The notes below the pieces were generated by a model. The model had not been told where the DNA came from. It saw only the letters and a program-made list of their open reading frames with translations, and did not search any database. A stretch of DNA of 64,000 nucleotides from Bacteroidales bacterium (lineage in GTDB: Bacteria; Bacteroidota; Bacteroidia; Bacteroidales; UBA7960), in NCBI GenBank assembly GCA_007118495.1, contig SKRM01000057.1, positions 1 through 64,000 on the forward strand, written 5' to 3'. How positions within the stretch are numbered: position 1 is the stretch's first letter; each line of letters starts with the position of its first letter. Made by a program: the position numbers and the translations under genes. Below are positions 1 to 9,760 of the stretch, in pieces.

Positions 1-2907
1 ATCAAAGAAAGCTACAGTGAATACCTGCATGCCTGGGTGGGCATTCATCTGCTGAGCCATGTTTTGGGTCATAATGAGGGACCCGGAGTGGTTTTCAATA
101 TGAGTGTGGGCTATAATCTGCAAGGTATCATGCAAGAGAATATGCAATGGTTTTTCAGTAAAATGCATGATGCTTCATCTGACATTGCAGCCTGCCGCGA
201 TTCTCTGCGTGAAATCTATCCTGAAATTGACAAGGTCAATATCCCGGGTCAAATATCTGACAATGTCACCCTCTCAACCATGCATGGTTGTCCGGCCCAT
301 GAAATAGAGTCCATTGCCATGTACCTGATGCAGCAAAAGCAACTGCATACATATGTCAAGCTTAACCCCACCCTGCTTGGGCCGGAAAAGCTAAAAGACA
401 TACTGCACAAAAAGCTGGGGTTCAAAACAGAGGTTCCTGATCAGGCATTTGGACATGACCTGAAGTACGATGAAGCCGTAAAAATAATCCGGAATCTGAC
501 TGATACGGCCAGAAAAGAAAACAGGGAATTTGGGCTGAAACTCTCCAATACCCTTGAATCAATGCACAACAATGATTTGTTTGCAGATGATGTGGAGAGC
601 ATGTACATGAGCGGACGTGCCCTGCATCCCCTTACGGTAAACCTGGCAGCCAGGCTTCAGCATGATTTCAGAGGCAGCCTGAATCTGTCTTTTTCGGGTG
701 GAGCCGATGCTTTTAATGTTGCAAGGCTAATGGCATGCGGATTTGTCACCGTCACCACCTGCAGTGATTTGCTGAAACCCGGCGGCATGATGCGCCTGCA
801 GCAATACATTGAGCAGCTTGTGGTGTCACACGGCAACCAAGGTCTTGATGGTCATACAGATAAAAAAAAGAAGCAATCTCTGCAGCTGAAAGAACTGATG
901 GCATATGCCAGCGATGTACTTCATGATACAAGATACCAAAGAACTTACCTGACACCACCAGATGTCAAAACCAGCAGACCGTTGGATGTATTCGACTGCA
1001 TATCTGCGCCCTGCCGTGACAGCTGTGCGACCGCCCAGGACATCCCCGAATACATCTGCCACGCATCAAAGGGCGATTTTGATCTGGCCCATGGGGTAAT
1101 CTTGCGAACCAATCCCTTTCCTTGGGTAACGGGAATGATCTGCGACCATCTGTGCCAGAACAAATGCACCAGGGTGCACTATGACGATCCCTTGCATATC
1201 AGAGAAATTAAGCGATTTTCTTCGTTAACACCTCCACCGGCCATCACGGTTCATCCTCCCTCAGGACATTCGGCTGCCATTATCGGAGCTGGTCCTGCAG
1301 GGCTTTCATGCGCCTGGTTTTTGGCACTCGCCGGTTTTTCAGTTGATGTGTACGAAAGTACATCCAGGGCCGGAGGCATGGTACGTTTTGCCATTCCGGA
1401 GTTTCGCCTGACACATGAAGCCATCGACAAAGACCTTGAAAGGATTACAGGGGCGGGCGTCAGGATACATTATAATACAAAGGCAAACAGTGCACTTTTT
1501 GAAAAACTGCGAAAGCAGTCGCACTTTGTTTTTGTGGCCACCGGTGCCCCACTGTCCATCCCATTAAATATACCCGGCATAGAAAGCCAGGGCGTTGTTG
1601 ACCCCATTGGGTTTTTGTCTGATACCAGAGATGGGGAAAAGCCAGTGATCGGAAAGCATGTGGTCATTATTGGGGGCGGTAATACGGCCATGGATGCTGC
1701 CAGAACCGCAGTCAGGCTTACCAGACCTGGTGGCAGTGTAAAGGTTGTTTACAGGCGAACCACCCAGGAAATGCCTGCAGACCAGGGAGAGATCAGGGCT
1801 GCACTCGATGAAGGGGTTGAATTTATTGAATGTACAGCCCCGCTGGAGCTAAAGGCTGAAAATAACAGGGTAAGTGCCCTTTTGTGCGCCCGCACCGAAC
1901 TGAAAGAAAGAGATGCCTCAGGCAGGCCACGTCCTGAAATCATCAAAGGCAGTGAATTCTCCATACCCTGTGATACGCTGATCCCCGCCATCGGACATTT
2001 ACCCAACATCGGATTTATGAAGAATGAAGAACTTAAAACCATGGGAGACGGCTACCTGACAATGCTTGAAAACGTGTACACCGGAGGAGATGCCATGCGG
2101 GGCGCAGCAACTGCCATCAAAGCCATTGGTGACGGACGCAAGGCAGCTGCAGCTATGTGCAGAGAGGCAGGCATTGACGTGACCCTTCAGCTTGCAAAAG
2201 AAAAAGTGAAGCAGGGAGTGGGCGAGCTGATGGTCAAAAGGGCAAAAAGGGTGTATGCCCCAAAAATCAGCGAACTGCCCCCTGAAAAGCGAAAAGGTTT
2301 CGAACTTGTGCAATACCCGCTTGAGAAGGATGATATCATGTTTGAAGCATCCCGCTGTTTGCATTGTGATGAGGTATGTAGCACCTGTGTAACGGTGTGC
2401 CCCAACCTGGCCATGGCTGCTTTTACCATCGAACCGGCCATAATCACCATGTATAAAGCCGTTAAACAGATCCGGGCAAAGCCATCCCTTGAGGATGACG
2501 GAACTTTTGAGGTCAAACAAGGCATCCAGGTGTTGAATATTGGCGACTTATGTAACCACTGCGGCAACTGTAATACGTTTTGTCCGTCTGCCGGATCTCC
2601 TTACAAAGACAAAGCCGTTTTGCATTTCTCTCCGGCAGCCTTCAACCAGGCTGAGTCAGGTTATCTGCTGGTCAGGCTTCATGACAGGACAAACCTGGTG
2701 CATAAAAAAGACGGGTATTTCAAGACCCTCTCTTTAATCAATGGGGCATTGATATATGAGACAGACTATGTTGTAGCTCATTTTGAGAAATCAGGTTTCA
2801 AACCCACCGAAGTCCGTTTTCTGACACCCTGTGTCCAATCTGCCGGCTTCAAAGAGGCGGCTGCCATGTGGGTCATTCTGCAGGGAGCCCTTCAGGTAAG
2901 CATTTGA
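1..2907 (+). CDS. ygfK: YgfK-like FAD/Fe-S oxidoreductase (5' truncated)
   Basis: The frame is open from base 1, so the N-terminus lies outside the window; 968 residues are visible against roughly 1030 for E. coli YgfK as I recall it. Order seen: a dihydroorotate/dihydropyrimidine dehydrogenase-like barrel (about residues 1-310), a GltD-type N-terminal Fe-S region with cysteines around CISAPCRDSC and CDHLCQNKC, a FAD-binding GAGPAGLSCAW motif, an NAD(P) motif GGGNTAMDAA, and a C-terminal ferredoxin domain with CLHCDEVCSTC and CNHCGNCNTFC. Family knowledge: YgfK, once called a putative selenate reductase subunit, belongs to the anaerobic urate/purine degradation gene set with ssnA, xdhD and hyuA. 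It probably passes electrons between NAD(P)H and a purine-derived substrate. The PLP gene follows after 29 nt. Confidence 0.88.
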   Translation: MKESYSEYLHAWVGIHLLSHVLGHNEGPGVVFNMSVGYNLQGIMQENMQWFFSKMHDASSDIAACRDSLREIYPEIDKVNIPGQISDNVTLSTMHGCPAHEIESIAMYLMQQKQLHTYVKLNPTLLGPEKLKDILHKKLGFKTEVPDQAFGHDLKYDEAVKIIRNLTDTARKENREFGLKLSNTLESMHNNDLFADDVESMYMSGRALHPLTVNLAARLQHDFRGSLNLSFSGGADAFNVARLMACGFVTVTTCSDLLKPGGMMRLQQYIEQLVVSHGNQGLDGHTDKKKKQSLQLKELMAYASDVLHDTRYQRTYLTPPDVKTSRPLDVFDCISAPCRDSCATAQDIPEYICHASKGDFDLAHGVILRTNPFPWVTGMICDHLCQNKCTRVHYDDPLHIREIKRFSSLTPPPAITVHPPSGHSAAIIGAGPAGLSCAWFLALAGFSVDVYESTSRAGGMVRFAIPEFRLTHEAIDKDLERITGAGVRIHYNTKANSALFEKLRKQSHFVFVATGAPLSIPLNIPGIESQGVVDPIGFLSDTRDGEKPVIGKHVVIIGGGNTAMDAARTAVRLTRPGGSVKVVYRRTTQEMPADQGEIRAALDEGVEFIECTAPLELKAENNRVSALLCARTELKERDASGRPRPEIIKGSEFSIPCDTLIPAIGHLPNIGFMKNEELKTMGDGYLTMLENVYTGGDAMRGAATAIKAIGDGRKAAAAMCREAGIDVTLQLAKEKVKQGVGELMVKRAKRVYAPKISELPPEKRKGFELVQYPLEKDDIMFEASRCLHCDEVCSTCVTVCPNLAMAAFTIEPAIITMYKAVKQIRAKPSLEDDGTFEVKQGIQVLNIGDLCNHCGNCNTFCPSAGSPYKDKAVLHFSPAAFNQAESGYLLVRLHDRTNLVHKKDGYFKTLSLINGALIYETDYVVAHFEKSGFKPTEVRFLTPCVQSAGFKEAAAMWVILQGALQVSI

Positions 2908-2936
2908 CAGCACACCCAATCCAAACCCCAAAACAT

Positions 2937-4412
2937 ATGATCCCATTGTTTGATAAAGTGACTGACAAAAAAGCGCTTGACAATGCTGTTAAACGCTTCA
3001 GGGAAAAAGGCATTGTATTGCCCACTTTCGCCCAACAACAAAACCCCGATCGCATTCCGGATAAAATCAAAGACCAATTGCGTCATATTGGTTTGTGGGA
3101 CATGCATCCCCTGAACCTTTTCCGGATCACCTGGAAAAATGAGCCCAAAGAGCATGGCGGACTTTTTGGCCCTCCCAACCTGATTGAGATTCCCGCTGAA
3201 ATTACAGGTGTAAAAGCCAGGATCATTATGCTGGTGGGCAAATGGTTTCCCACAGGTGCGCATAAGGTAGGGGCTGCCTATGGATGCCTTACCCCCAGGA
3301 TCATTACCGGGGGGCTTGATCCTACGCGCCATAAAGCTGTGTGGCCGTCAACCGGCAACTTTTGCCGGGGCGGAGCCTTTGACTGCAAGCTCATGGGAGC
3401 CGATGCCATAGCCATACTGCCCGAAGAAATGAGCCCTGAAAGGTTTAGCTGGCTGCGCGATGAAGTTGGTTGTGAAGTGATCGCAACACCGGGGTGTGAA
3501 TCAAACGTGAAAGAAATATATGACGCCTGCTGGGAGATTAAAAAAACCCGGCCTGATTGTATAATCCTGAACCAGTTTGAAGAGTTCGGGAATGCTGTCT
3601 GGCATTACCATATTACAGGCAATGCCCTCAAGGAGATTTATGATCTTACAACCCATTCCGGTTCAAGGCTGGCTGCTTATGTGTCTGCTACCGGTTCAGC
3701 GGGAACTATTGCAGCAGGAGACTACCTGCGCAAGGTTTTCCCGGGGGTTAAAGTTGTTGCATCAGAGGCGCTGCAATGTCCCACATTACTGCATAATGGG
3801 TTTGGGGGGCACCGCATTGAAGGCATTGGAGACAAGCATGTCCCCTGGATCCATAATGTGAAAAATACCGACATGGTTACTGCCATTGATGACGAAGATT
3901 GTATTCGGATTTTCAGGCTATTCAATGAGAGACAAGGCCAGGATTATTTACAAAGCCTTGGAATGCCTGCTGAAGACATAGCCCGGTTACCCTTGCTTGG
4001 AATTTCATGCATTGCCAATATCATTTCAGCCATCAAGGTGGCCCGGTATTTTGAGCTCACTAAAGATGACATCATTCTTTCCATTGCCACAGATTCGGCC
4101 AGTCTATACCAGTCAAGGCTGGCTGAGCAAAGTATAACCAAGGGGCCATACCACAGGGAACAAGCCATTAAAGACCTGGAGAAATGCCTGCTGGGGGCTG
4201 GTATAGACAATATGAAAGAACTAAGCTATCCCGACAAAAAAGCCATCCACAATCTGAAATATTTCACATGGGTTGAGCAACAACAAAAAGACGTGGCCGA
4301 TCTGAACACTCTTTGGGATGACCCGAAGATATGGGATGTACAATTTGACCAGGTTAAGCGATGGGATGAACTGATCATGGAGTTCAATGATCGCACCGGA
4401 CTAATTGACTGA
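2937..4412 (+). CDS. Fold-type II PLP-dependent enzyme (TrpB-like), substrate unknown
   Basis: A 491-residue protein of the tryptophan synthase beta superfamily. The putative Schiff-base lysine is K110 in PTGAHKVGAAYG, followed by the phosphate-binding-like STGNFCRGGAF segment. The start is set at ATG 2937 (MIPLFDKV); a GTG at 2868 would overlap ygfK and give a low-complexity leader. It lies between ygfK and a second PLP gene in a purine-degradation context, where E. coli carries ygeX (2,3-diaminopropionate ammonia-lyase). The sequence does not look like YgeX itself, so an elimination or ammonia-lyase role is inference from context. I recognise the fold but not the substrate. Confidence 0.8.
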   Translation: MIPLFDKVTDKKALDNAVKRFREKGIVLPTFAQQQNPDRIPDKIKDQLRHIGLWDMHPLNLFRITWKNEPKEHGGLFGPPNLIEIPAEITGVKARIIMLVGKWFPTGAHKVGAAYGCLTPRIITGGLDPTRHKAVWPSTGNFCRGGAFDCKLMGADAIAILPEEMSPERFSWLRDEVGCEVIATPGCESNVKEIYDACWEIKKTRPDCIILNQFEEFGNAVWHYHITGNALKEIYDLTTHSGSRLAAYVSATGSAGTIAAGDYLRKVFPGVKVVASEALQCPTLLHNGFGGHRIEGIGDKHVPWIHNVKNTDMVTAIDDEDCIRIFRLFNERQGQDYLQSLGMPAEDIARLPLLGISCIANIISAIKVARYFELTKDDIILSIATDSASLYQSRLAEQSITKGPYHREQAIKDLEKCLLGAGIDNMKELSYPDKKAIHNLKYFTWVEQQQKDVADLNTLWDDPKIWDVQFDQVKRWDELIMEFNDRTGLID

Positions 4413-4583
4413 CCCAGTTATCTTCCAGCCCCCCAAATGACCACAGAGGGCATCGACAGGTCGTGGGCATGCAATGTCTTTGTCATAAAGCACGTAAAAG
4501 CTGCTACAAATTTACGAAAAAGGCATCCTTTCTTCCTAAAATTCCTTAAATTGGGCTTCACCATTTTACTATTCATGCCTGTT

Positions 4584-5843
4584 ATGACAAAAGGCAAGCA
4601 TTTTATTTTTGAATGCAGCTGCTGCGGTGTACAAAGCGGATTTGGCACCCAGCTGATGTATCTGTGCAATGCATGCAGTAAAGACAACAAAAGCGGAGAG
4701 CCCCCCAGGGGAGTGATGAAGGTATTGTATGACTACCACAGGCTCAGGCACAAGCCAAAACCTTTTAAATACCTTAAAAACAGAGGTTTTATTGATCTGT
4801 TACCCATCAGTTCATTGAGCAGCCTTCCTCCCCTCAGAACAGGTCGTACCCCTTTGTATACATTCAATAAGCTGGACGGGAAACTCCTGCCCGCTCCCTT
4901 GCATATCAAAGATGACAGCCAGAATCCTACCTGGTCATTTAAAGACAGGGCCTCTGCCCTGGTTTCGGCATTTGCAGCTGAACATGGGTTGTCAACCATT
5001 GTGGTGGCATCAACAGGCAATGCAGGCTCATCCATGGCAGGCATTTGTGCTTCAATGAAACAAAGGGCTGTGGTGGTACTCCCTGACAGTGCACCCGAAG
5101 CAAAACTCCGGCAGGTGGTCATGTATGGAGCAAAGGCCTTGCCCATCAAAGGGACTTACGACCAGGCCTTTGAGCTGAGCATTGAACTTAGCAATCAGTT
5201 TGGATGGTATAACAGAAATACGGCTTATAACCCACTGACCATTGAAGGCAAAAAAACCGTTTCTTTTGAACTTTTTGACCAGCTTCCGGAACTCCTGAAC
5301 GGGCCGGTTTTTGTACCTGTTGGCGATGGTGTCATTCTTTCGGGCGTGTACAAAGGATTCGACGAATTGAAATCACTTGGTGTAATAACTGAGGTGCCCA
5401 AAGTGGTGGCAGTGCAGGCGGCACAAAGTGACAACCTGGTCAGGAATTTACACCAGCCCGATTTTATTTCAATCAGGTCAACTACCATTGCCGACTCCAT
5501 TTCAGTAGATGCCCCACGAAACTTTTATATGGCCAGGCAATTTATCCATGCCTTTGATGGTGATGCAATTACGGTTAGTGACAATGATATTTTGCAGGCA
5601 TCGGCGCTGCTGGCCCAAAATACAGGTCTATTTGCAGAACCAGCTGCAGCGGCAGCATTTGCAGGATTTCTGTCTTACCTTCATGGCAATAAGCTGCGTC
5701 CTGGTGACAACCCGGTGGTACTGCTCACCGGAAGCGGCCTGAAAGACCTTAAATCAATCGCCAAAGGCCTTACCTTACCTGAATCAGTTCATCCAGATTT
5801 CAGATCAGTAGAAAGAACACTTGAAAAATCCGGATATCTATGA
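4584..5843 (+). CDS. Threonine synthase-like PLP enzyme with zinc-ribbon N-terminus
   Basis: A 419-residue protein if started at ATG 4584 (ATG 4575 is equally possible). The in-frame ATG at 4437 gives about 50 extra residues that read like translated leader. It opens with a rubredoxin/zinc-ribbon-like pair (C11/C14 and C28/C31), then a threonine synthase-like fold with the PLP lysine K121 in TWSFKDRAS and a phosphate-binding STGNAGSS loop. The stop overlaps the xdhD-like start by 4 nt (ATGA), so the genes are probably co-translated. Threonine synthase homologues carry out beta/gamma eliminations on amino acids. In this cluster a role in handling a diaminopropionate-like product of purine ring breakdown is plausible but inferred. 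Confidence 0.78.
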   Translation: MTKGKHFIFECSCCGVQSGFGTQLMYLCNACSKDNKSGEPPRGVMKVLYDYHRLRHKPKPFKYLKNRGFIDLLPISSLSSLPPLRTGRTPLYTFNKLDGKLLPAPLHIKDDSQNPTWSFKDRASALVSAFAAEHGLSTIVVASTGNAGSSMAGICASMKQRAVVVLPDSAPEAKLRQVVMYGAKALPIKGTYDQAFELSIELSNQFGWYNRNTAYNPLTIEGKKTVSFELFDQLPELLNGPVFVPVGDGVILSGVYKGFDELKSLGVITEVPKVVAVQAAQSDNLVRNLHQPDFISIRSTTIADSISVDAPRNFYMARQFIHAFDGDAITVSDNDILQASALLAQNTGLFAEPAAAAAFAGFLSYLHGNKLRPGDNPVVLLTGSGLKDLKSIAKGLTLPESVHPDFRSVERTLEKSGYL

Positions 5844-8413
5844 TACAGTTCACCCTCAATGGCATTAGCAGGCGGGCAGATCCGTCTGAACAGCCAGATC
5901 TGCTCTCATGGCTTCGGCTGAGCGCCCATATCACATCGCCCAAAGACGGATGCTCAGGTGAAGGAGTATGCGGCGCGTGCACCGTTGAAATCAATGGCAA
6001 ACCTGCCCTGGCTTGCCGGACAAAACTCTCAGCTCTGGAAGGTGCCGAAATATTTACAACAGAAGGGCTTCCAGCATCTTTTCGCCAGTATATAGGTGAA
6101 ATGTTTGCCCTGCACGGGGCAGTACAGTGTGGGTTTTGCACCCCCGGGTTTATCATGCGGTCAAGGAATTTGTTTTTGCAGAAAGAACGCCCCGACAAAA
6201 GGCAGATTTTGCGGGCTATCAATCCCAACCTCTGCCGGTGCACAGGTTATATAAAAATTATTGAAGCCATAGAAAAAGCATGGGATGGCTGGCAGACACA
6301 TGCCAGAAAAACGGCATACTCTGATGCCAGTATCGGCAGTTCTTTCCCAAAATACCAGGCCGTTGAAACCGCCCTTGGACAAAGGCCTTTTGTAAATGAT
6401 TTGCATTTTGAGGGGATGCTGCATGCTGCCTTGGTTTTCAGCCATGAACCCAGGGCCAGGATAGTCAGGATTGACACTTCGGCTGCAAAAGCCATCGAAG
6501 GGGTTGCAGGTGTTTTTACCGCAGCCGATATTCCCGGAAAAAGATACCAGGGCCTGATTTTAAATGATTGGCCCATCATGCGGGCGGAGGGTGAGGTAAC
6601 GGCATATATAGGCGATGTGCTGGCCGTTGTGGTGGCAAGTAACGAGGCGCTTGCCCGAAAAGCTGCCAAAGTGGTTAAGGTCAACGCTGAACCATTAGCA
6701 CCCATCACCGATGTTCATGAAGCTGCCCTGCCTTCGAGCCCCAGGGTACATCACCACAGAACCAATGTACTTGAGGTTAGCAGTATCACCAATGGCAATA
6801 CAGACAAAGCGTTCAATGATGCTGCCTATATTTCAGGAGGCATATTTGAGACCCAACGCATTGAACACGCATTTCTTGAAACAGAGACAGCCATTGCCGT
6901 TCCGGGCAACAACTCTCTTGAACTTTATTCGCAGGGACAGGGTGTCTACGTTGACCGCCAACAGGTGGCCGGCATGCTGGGTATTGATGAGCAGAAAATA
7001 GTCGTGCATCAGGTTCAGAATGGTGGTGGATTCGGCGGAAAAGAAGACCTCACGGTTCAGGGCCATGCCAGTCTCTGTGCCTGGTTATTGCAAAAACCTG
7101 TAAGGGTTCACCTGAACAGGGCCGAATCTATCCGCATGCATCCTAAACGTCATCCCGTGTGGATGAAGATGGAGCTGGCCTGCAACAAGCAAGGACAATT
7201 CACCGGCTTACGCCTCAAAGCACTTGGCGACACGGGAGCATATGCTTCGGTGGGAACAAAAGTAATGGAAAGGGTGGTTGGCCACGCCACAGGTGGGTAT
7301 GAGATTCAATCGGTAGATATTGAGGCCAGGACAGTGTACACCAACAACATCCCTTCAGGGGCCATGCGGGGTTTTGGCGTTCCACAGGTAGTATTCGCAC
7401 TTGAGAGCTGCATTGATGATCTTTGCCGCCAGGGCGGATTTAACCGTTGGGATATCCGTTTTGCCAATGCCCTTGATGAAGGTTCCAGAACGGCTGCGGG
7501 CCAAAGATTAAAGGGTGTCGGGCTTAAAATGACCCTTGAGGCAGTGAAAGAAACATTCAATAAGGCGAAATATGCGGGCATAGCATGCAGCATAAAAAAC
7601 ACTGGGGTGGGCAATGCCATGATTGATGAAAGCAAGGTAGCCATTGAGTTTGTTTCGCCCGACAAAGTGATTATTCACCACGGCTGGACCGAGATGGGCC
7701 AGGGCATCCATACCATGGCCATACAGGTTCTGCACCAGGAAACTGGCATTGATCCTGCTGTGGTACAGGTCAGGGTAAATACCAATGCCGGCCTGCAAAC
7801 GGGCATGACAACATCATCAAGGGCCACCGCCTTGCTTGGCAATGCCATCATACAGGCCGCCGTGCGCATCCGTGATGATATGGGCATGGATAGCCCGCAA
7901 GAATCATTGCACCGCCTGCAGGGAAGAACATACAAAGGAGCCTATATTTGTGACTGGACAGTAAAACCCGGATGCAAGACCAGCGAAGCTGAAATACATT
8001 TTGCCTATGGGTACGCAACCCAGGTGGTAATACTTGATGACAACGGAAAGGTACAAAAGGTTGTAGCAGCCCACGATGCAGGAAAGGTGATGAACCGGAT
8101 GCTTTTTGAAGGGCAAATTGAGGGGGCCGTGCATATGGGTCTGGGGTATGCATTGTCTGAAAACCTTCCCATGCAAAACGGACAACTTCGCAGCGATAAA
8201 ATGAAAAACCTTGGTATCATAAGGGCTACAAACATGCCTGAAGTTGAAGTCATTGGCATTGAAAAAGCTGATCCCTACGGTCCTTACGGAGCCAAAGGCA
8301 TAGGCGAAATAGGTATGGTTCCCACAGCGGCTGCCGTGGCATGCGCCATGACAGCCTTTGATGGAAAACAGCGGTTTTCATTACCCCTGGTGGATTTTGA
8401 AAAAAATATTTAA
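5840..8413 (+). CDS. xdhD: XdhD-like molybdenum hydroxylase, [2Fe-2S] and Moco domains fused, no FAD domain
   Basis: An 857-residue fusion. Residues 1-160 form the xanthine-oxidase-type Fe-S region: a plant-ferredoxin cluster (C38, C44, C47, C59) and the second cluster (CGFCTPGF and NLCRCTGY). Residues from about 170 are the molybdopterin-binding region with NGGGFGGKED, MRGFGVPQ, MGQGIHTM and the C-terminal GIGEIG carrying the expected catalytic glutamate. No FAD-binding (CoxM-like) domain or neighbouring FAD gene is visible, unlike ordinary xanthine dehydrogenase. Known E. coli context: xdhD lies near ygfK and ssnA. The reaction is probably hydroxylation of a purine (xanthine or hypoxanthine) or the reverse. 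The stop is followed by a 48-nt gap to ssnA. Confidence 0.88.
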   Translation: MIQFTLNGISRRADPSEQPDLLSWLRLSAHITSPKDGCSGEGVCGACTVEINGKPALACRTKLSALEGAEIFTTEGLPASFRQYIGEMFALHGAVQCGFCTPGFIMRSRNLFLQKERPDKRQILRAINPNLCRCTGYIKIIEAIEKAWDGWQTHARKTAYSDASIGSSFPKYQAVETALGQRPFVNDLHFEGMLHAALVFSHEPRARIVRIDTSAAKAIEGVAGVFTAADIPGKRYQGLILNDWPIMRAEGEVTAYIGDVLAVVVASNEALARKAAKVVKVNAEPLAPITDVHEAALPSSPRVHHHRTNVLEVSSITNGNTDKAFNDAAYISGGIFETQRIEHAFLETETAIAVPGNNSLELYSQGQGVYVDRQQVAGMLGIDEQKIVVHQVQNGGGFGGKEDLTVQGHASLCAWLLQKPVRVHLNRAESIRMHPKRHPVWMKMELACNKQGQFTGLRLKALGDTGAYASVGTKVMERVVGHATGGYEIQSVDIEARTVYTNNIPSGAMRGFGVPQVVFALESCIDDLCRQGGFNRWDIRFANALDEGSRTAAGQRLKGVGLKMTLEAVKETFNKAKYAGIACSIKNTGVGNAMIDESKVAIEFVSPDKVIIHHGWTEMGQGIHTMAIQVLHQETGIDPAVVQVRVNTNAGLQTGMTTSSRATALLGNAIIQAAVRIRDDMGMDSPQESLHRLQGRTYKGAYICDWTVKPGCKTSEAEIHFAYGYATQVVILDDNGKVQKVVAAHDAGKVMNRMLFEGQIEGAVHMGLGYALSENLPMQNGQLRSDKMKNLGIIRATNMPEVEVIGIEKADPYGPYGAKGIGEIGMVPTAAAVACAMTAFDGKQRFSLPLVDFEKNI

Positions 8414-8420
8414 CCCCACT

Positions 8421-8441
8421 ACCGGGAAGCATTTTTCCGGT
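8421..8441 (+). other. Small inverted repeat between xdhD-like gene and ssnA
   Basis: ACCGGGAA (8421-8428) pairs with TTTCCGGT (8434-8441) around a 5-nt loop, with one G-U pair. No T-run follows, so it is not a convincing terminator. It may be an mRNA stability or processing hairpin inside the operon. Confidence 0.35.
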
Positions 8442-8461
8442 ATGCAGAAAAACTTTAAACT

Positions 8462-9742
8462 ATGCAGCTCTTACTCACAAACTGTACATACATCAGCTGG
8501 GATACCCTTGAATTTCACAATGGTCACATATTGGTTGACCATGGTCAGGGGGGTGGTATACTACTGCTCGATGAACCGCCTCAGCCACCTGGCAATAAAA
8601 AATACAAGGTGCTTGACTGCAAGGGAAAGCTCGTAACCAAATCATTTGCCATTGGTCACCACCATGTTTACTCCGCACTGGCAAGGGGGATGCCACCGCC
8701 AGCCAGACAGCCGGCCAACTTCCGTGAGATTCTCCGGTATATTTGGTGGACGCTTGACAAAAGCCTCGACAGAGACACGATTTATTACAGCGCACTGGTA
8801 ACCGCCATGGCAGCCGCAAAATCCGGAAGCACCTTTATCATAGACCACCATGCCTCTCCGAACCATATCAGGGGCTCGCTTGAGCTGATCGCCTCTGCTT
8901 TTCGCGAGGTTGGTGTGGGGCATCTGCTCTGCTATGAGGTAACAGACAGGGATGGAAAGAAAAAAGCCCTTGAAGGATTGGATGAATGTGATTCATGGCT
9001 ATCTGCAAACCAGGGGCTTGTGGGCTTGCATGCCAGCTTTACCGTGGGTCACGAAACCATGCAAAAAGCTGTTGAGTTGATGCATGCACATCAAAGCGGA
9101 ATCCATATGCATCTGGCTGAAGACAAATATGACCAGGAGCATTGTCTGCAAACCTATTACCACCGTGTTGGTCTGCGCCTGAATGAAGCCGGGGTACTTG
9201 ACACGCCCAGGACCATCCTGGTTCATGGCATTCATCTTGACAACATTGAAAGAAAACTGATTTGCAGCAAACCCTGCTGGGTTGCACAAAATGCCGAAAG
9301 TAATCTGAAAAACAGGGTGGGTGTGTTTTCAAATAAATTTTTAGGTGACAGGATTATGACAGGCACTGACGGAATGCATGGAGATATGCTGCGTAGTGCA
9401 AAGGCTGTTTTTTTAGCCGGGCAGCACGCCGACCAGATTACCCATGCAGACACCTACAGGCGTTTCCGCAATGTACACCAATATCTCAGAAGTAATAACT
9501 TCAAGGGTGATGAAGATAACAACCTGGTTGTTATAGATTATGACAGCCCAACAGAGGTAAATGCTGACAACTTCACAGCCCATTTTGTATTTGGCCTTTC
9601 AGCCGAACATATAACCCATGTCATCTCACAGGGAAAATTAATCATAAAAGACAGGGTGTTTCAAACCATTGACCAGCATTCAGTGTTAGAGGAATCAAGC
9701 AAGCATGCAAAGCGGCTTTGGTCAAAAATGCAAGCAAGGTAA
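8462..9742 (+). CDS. ssnA: SsnA-like metal-dependent aminohydrolase
   Basis: A 426-residue amidohydrolase-superfamily protein. It carries the metal-binding HHH segment (IGHHHVYS), a second histidine in HMHLAED, a third in LVHGIHL and the terminal aspartate region GTDGMHGD. These features and the flanking ygfK and xdhD-like genes match the SsnA group. In E. coli, ssnA belongs to the anaerobic urate-degradation gene set, and its product is predicted to hydrolyse a C-N bond of a purine-derived intermediate. The start ATG 8462 gives MQLLLTNCTY, a typical first beta-strand. The next gene begins 18 nt downstream, but a promoter-like box lies in that gap. Confidence 0.85.
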   Translation: MQLLLTNCTYISWDTLEFHNGHILVDHGQGGGILLLDEPPQPPGNKKYKVLDCKGKLVTKSFAIGHHHVYSALARGMPPPARQPANFREILRYIWWTLDKSLDRDTIYYSALVTAMAAAKSGSTFIIDHHASPNHIRGSLELIASAFREVGVGHLLCYEVTDRDGKKKALEGLDECDSWLSANQGLVGLHASFTVGHETMQKAVELMHAHQSGIHMHLAEDKYDQEHCLQTYYHRVGLRLNEAGVLDTPRTILVHGIHLDNIERKLICSKPCWVAQNAESNLKNRVGVFSNKFLGDRIMTGTDGMHGDMLRSAKAVFLAGQHADQITHADTYRRFRNVHQYLRSNNFKGDEDNNLVVIDYDSPTEVNADNFTAHFVFGLSAEHITHVISQGKLIIKDRVFQTIDQHSVLEESSKHAKRLWSKMQAR

Positions 9743-9746
9743 TTAT

Positions 9747-9754
9747 TATATTTG
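9747..9754 (+). promoter_or_regulatory. Bacteroidota -7 box upstream of mccB
   Basis: TATATTTG matches TAnnTTTG exactly. It ends 6 nt before the mccB ATG at 9761, so a transcript from it would be almost leaderless. No clear -33 TTTG lies at the usual spacing; the nearest (9717-9720) is several bases too far. Confidence 0.5.
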
Positions 9755-9760
9755 CATACC

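Noticed and set aside
1999..2520. 173-codon minus-strand frame inside ygfK
   Set aside because: A shadow of the coding strand; ygfK ferredoxin motifs occupy the same bases.
4437..4583. N-terminal extension of the threonine synthase-like enzyme
   Set aside because: The extra residues show no homology pattern, and the zinc-ribbon opening of the family fits a start at 4575 or 4584.
4637..4660. Possible sigma-54 promoter (TTGGCAC)
   Set aside because: The -24 half is present, but no TTGC lies at -12 spacing and it is inside a gene.
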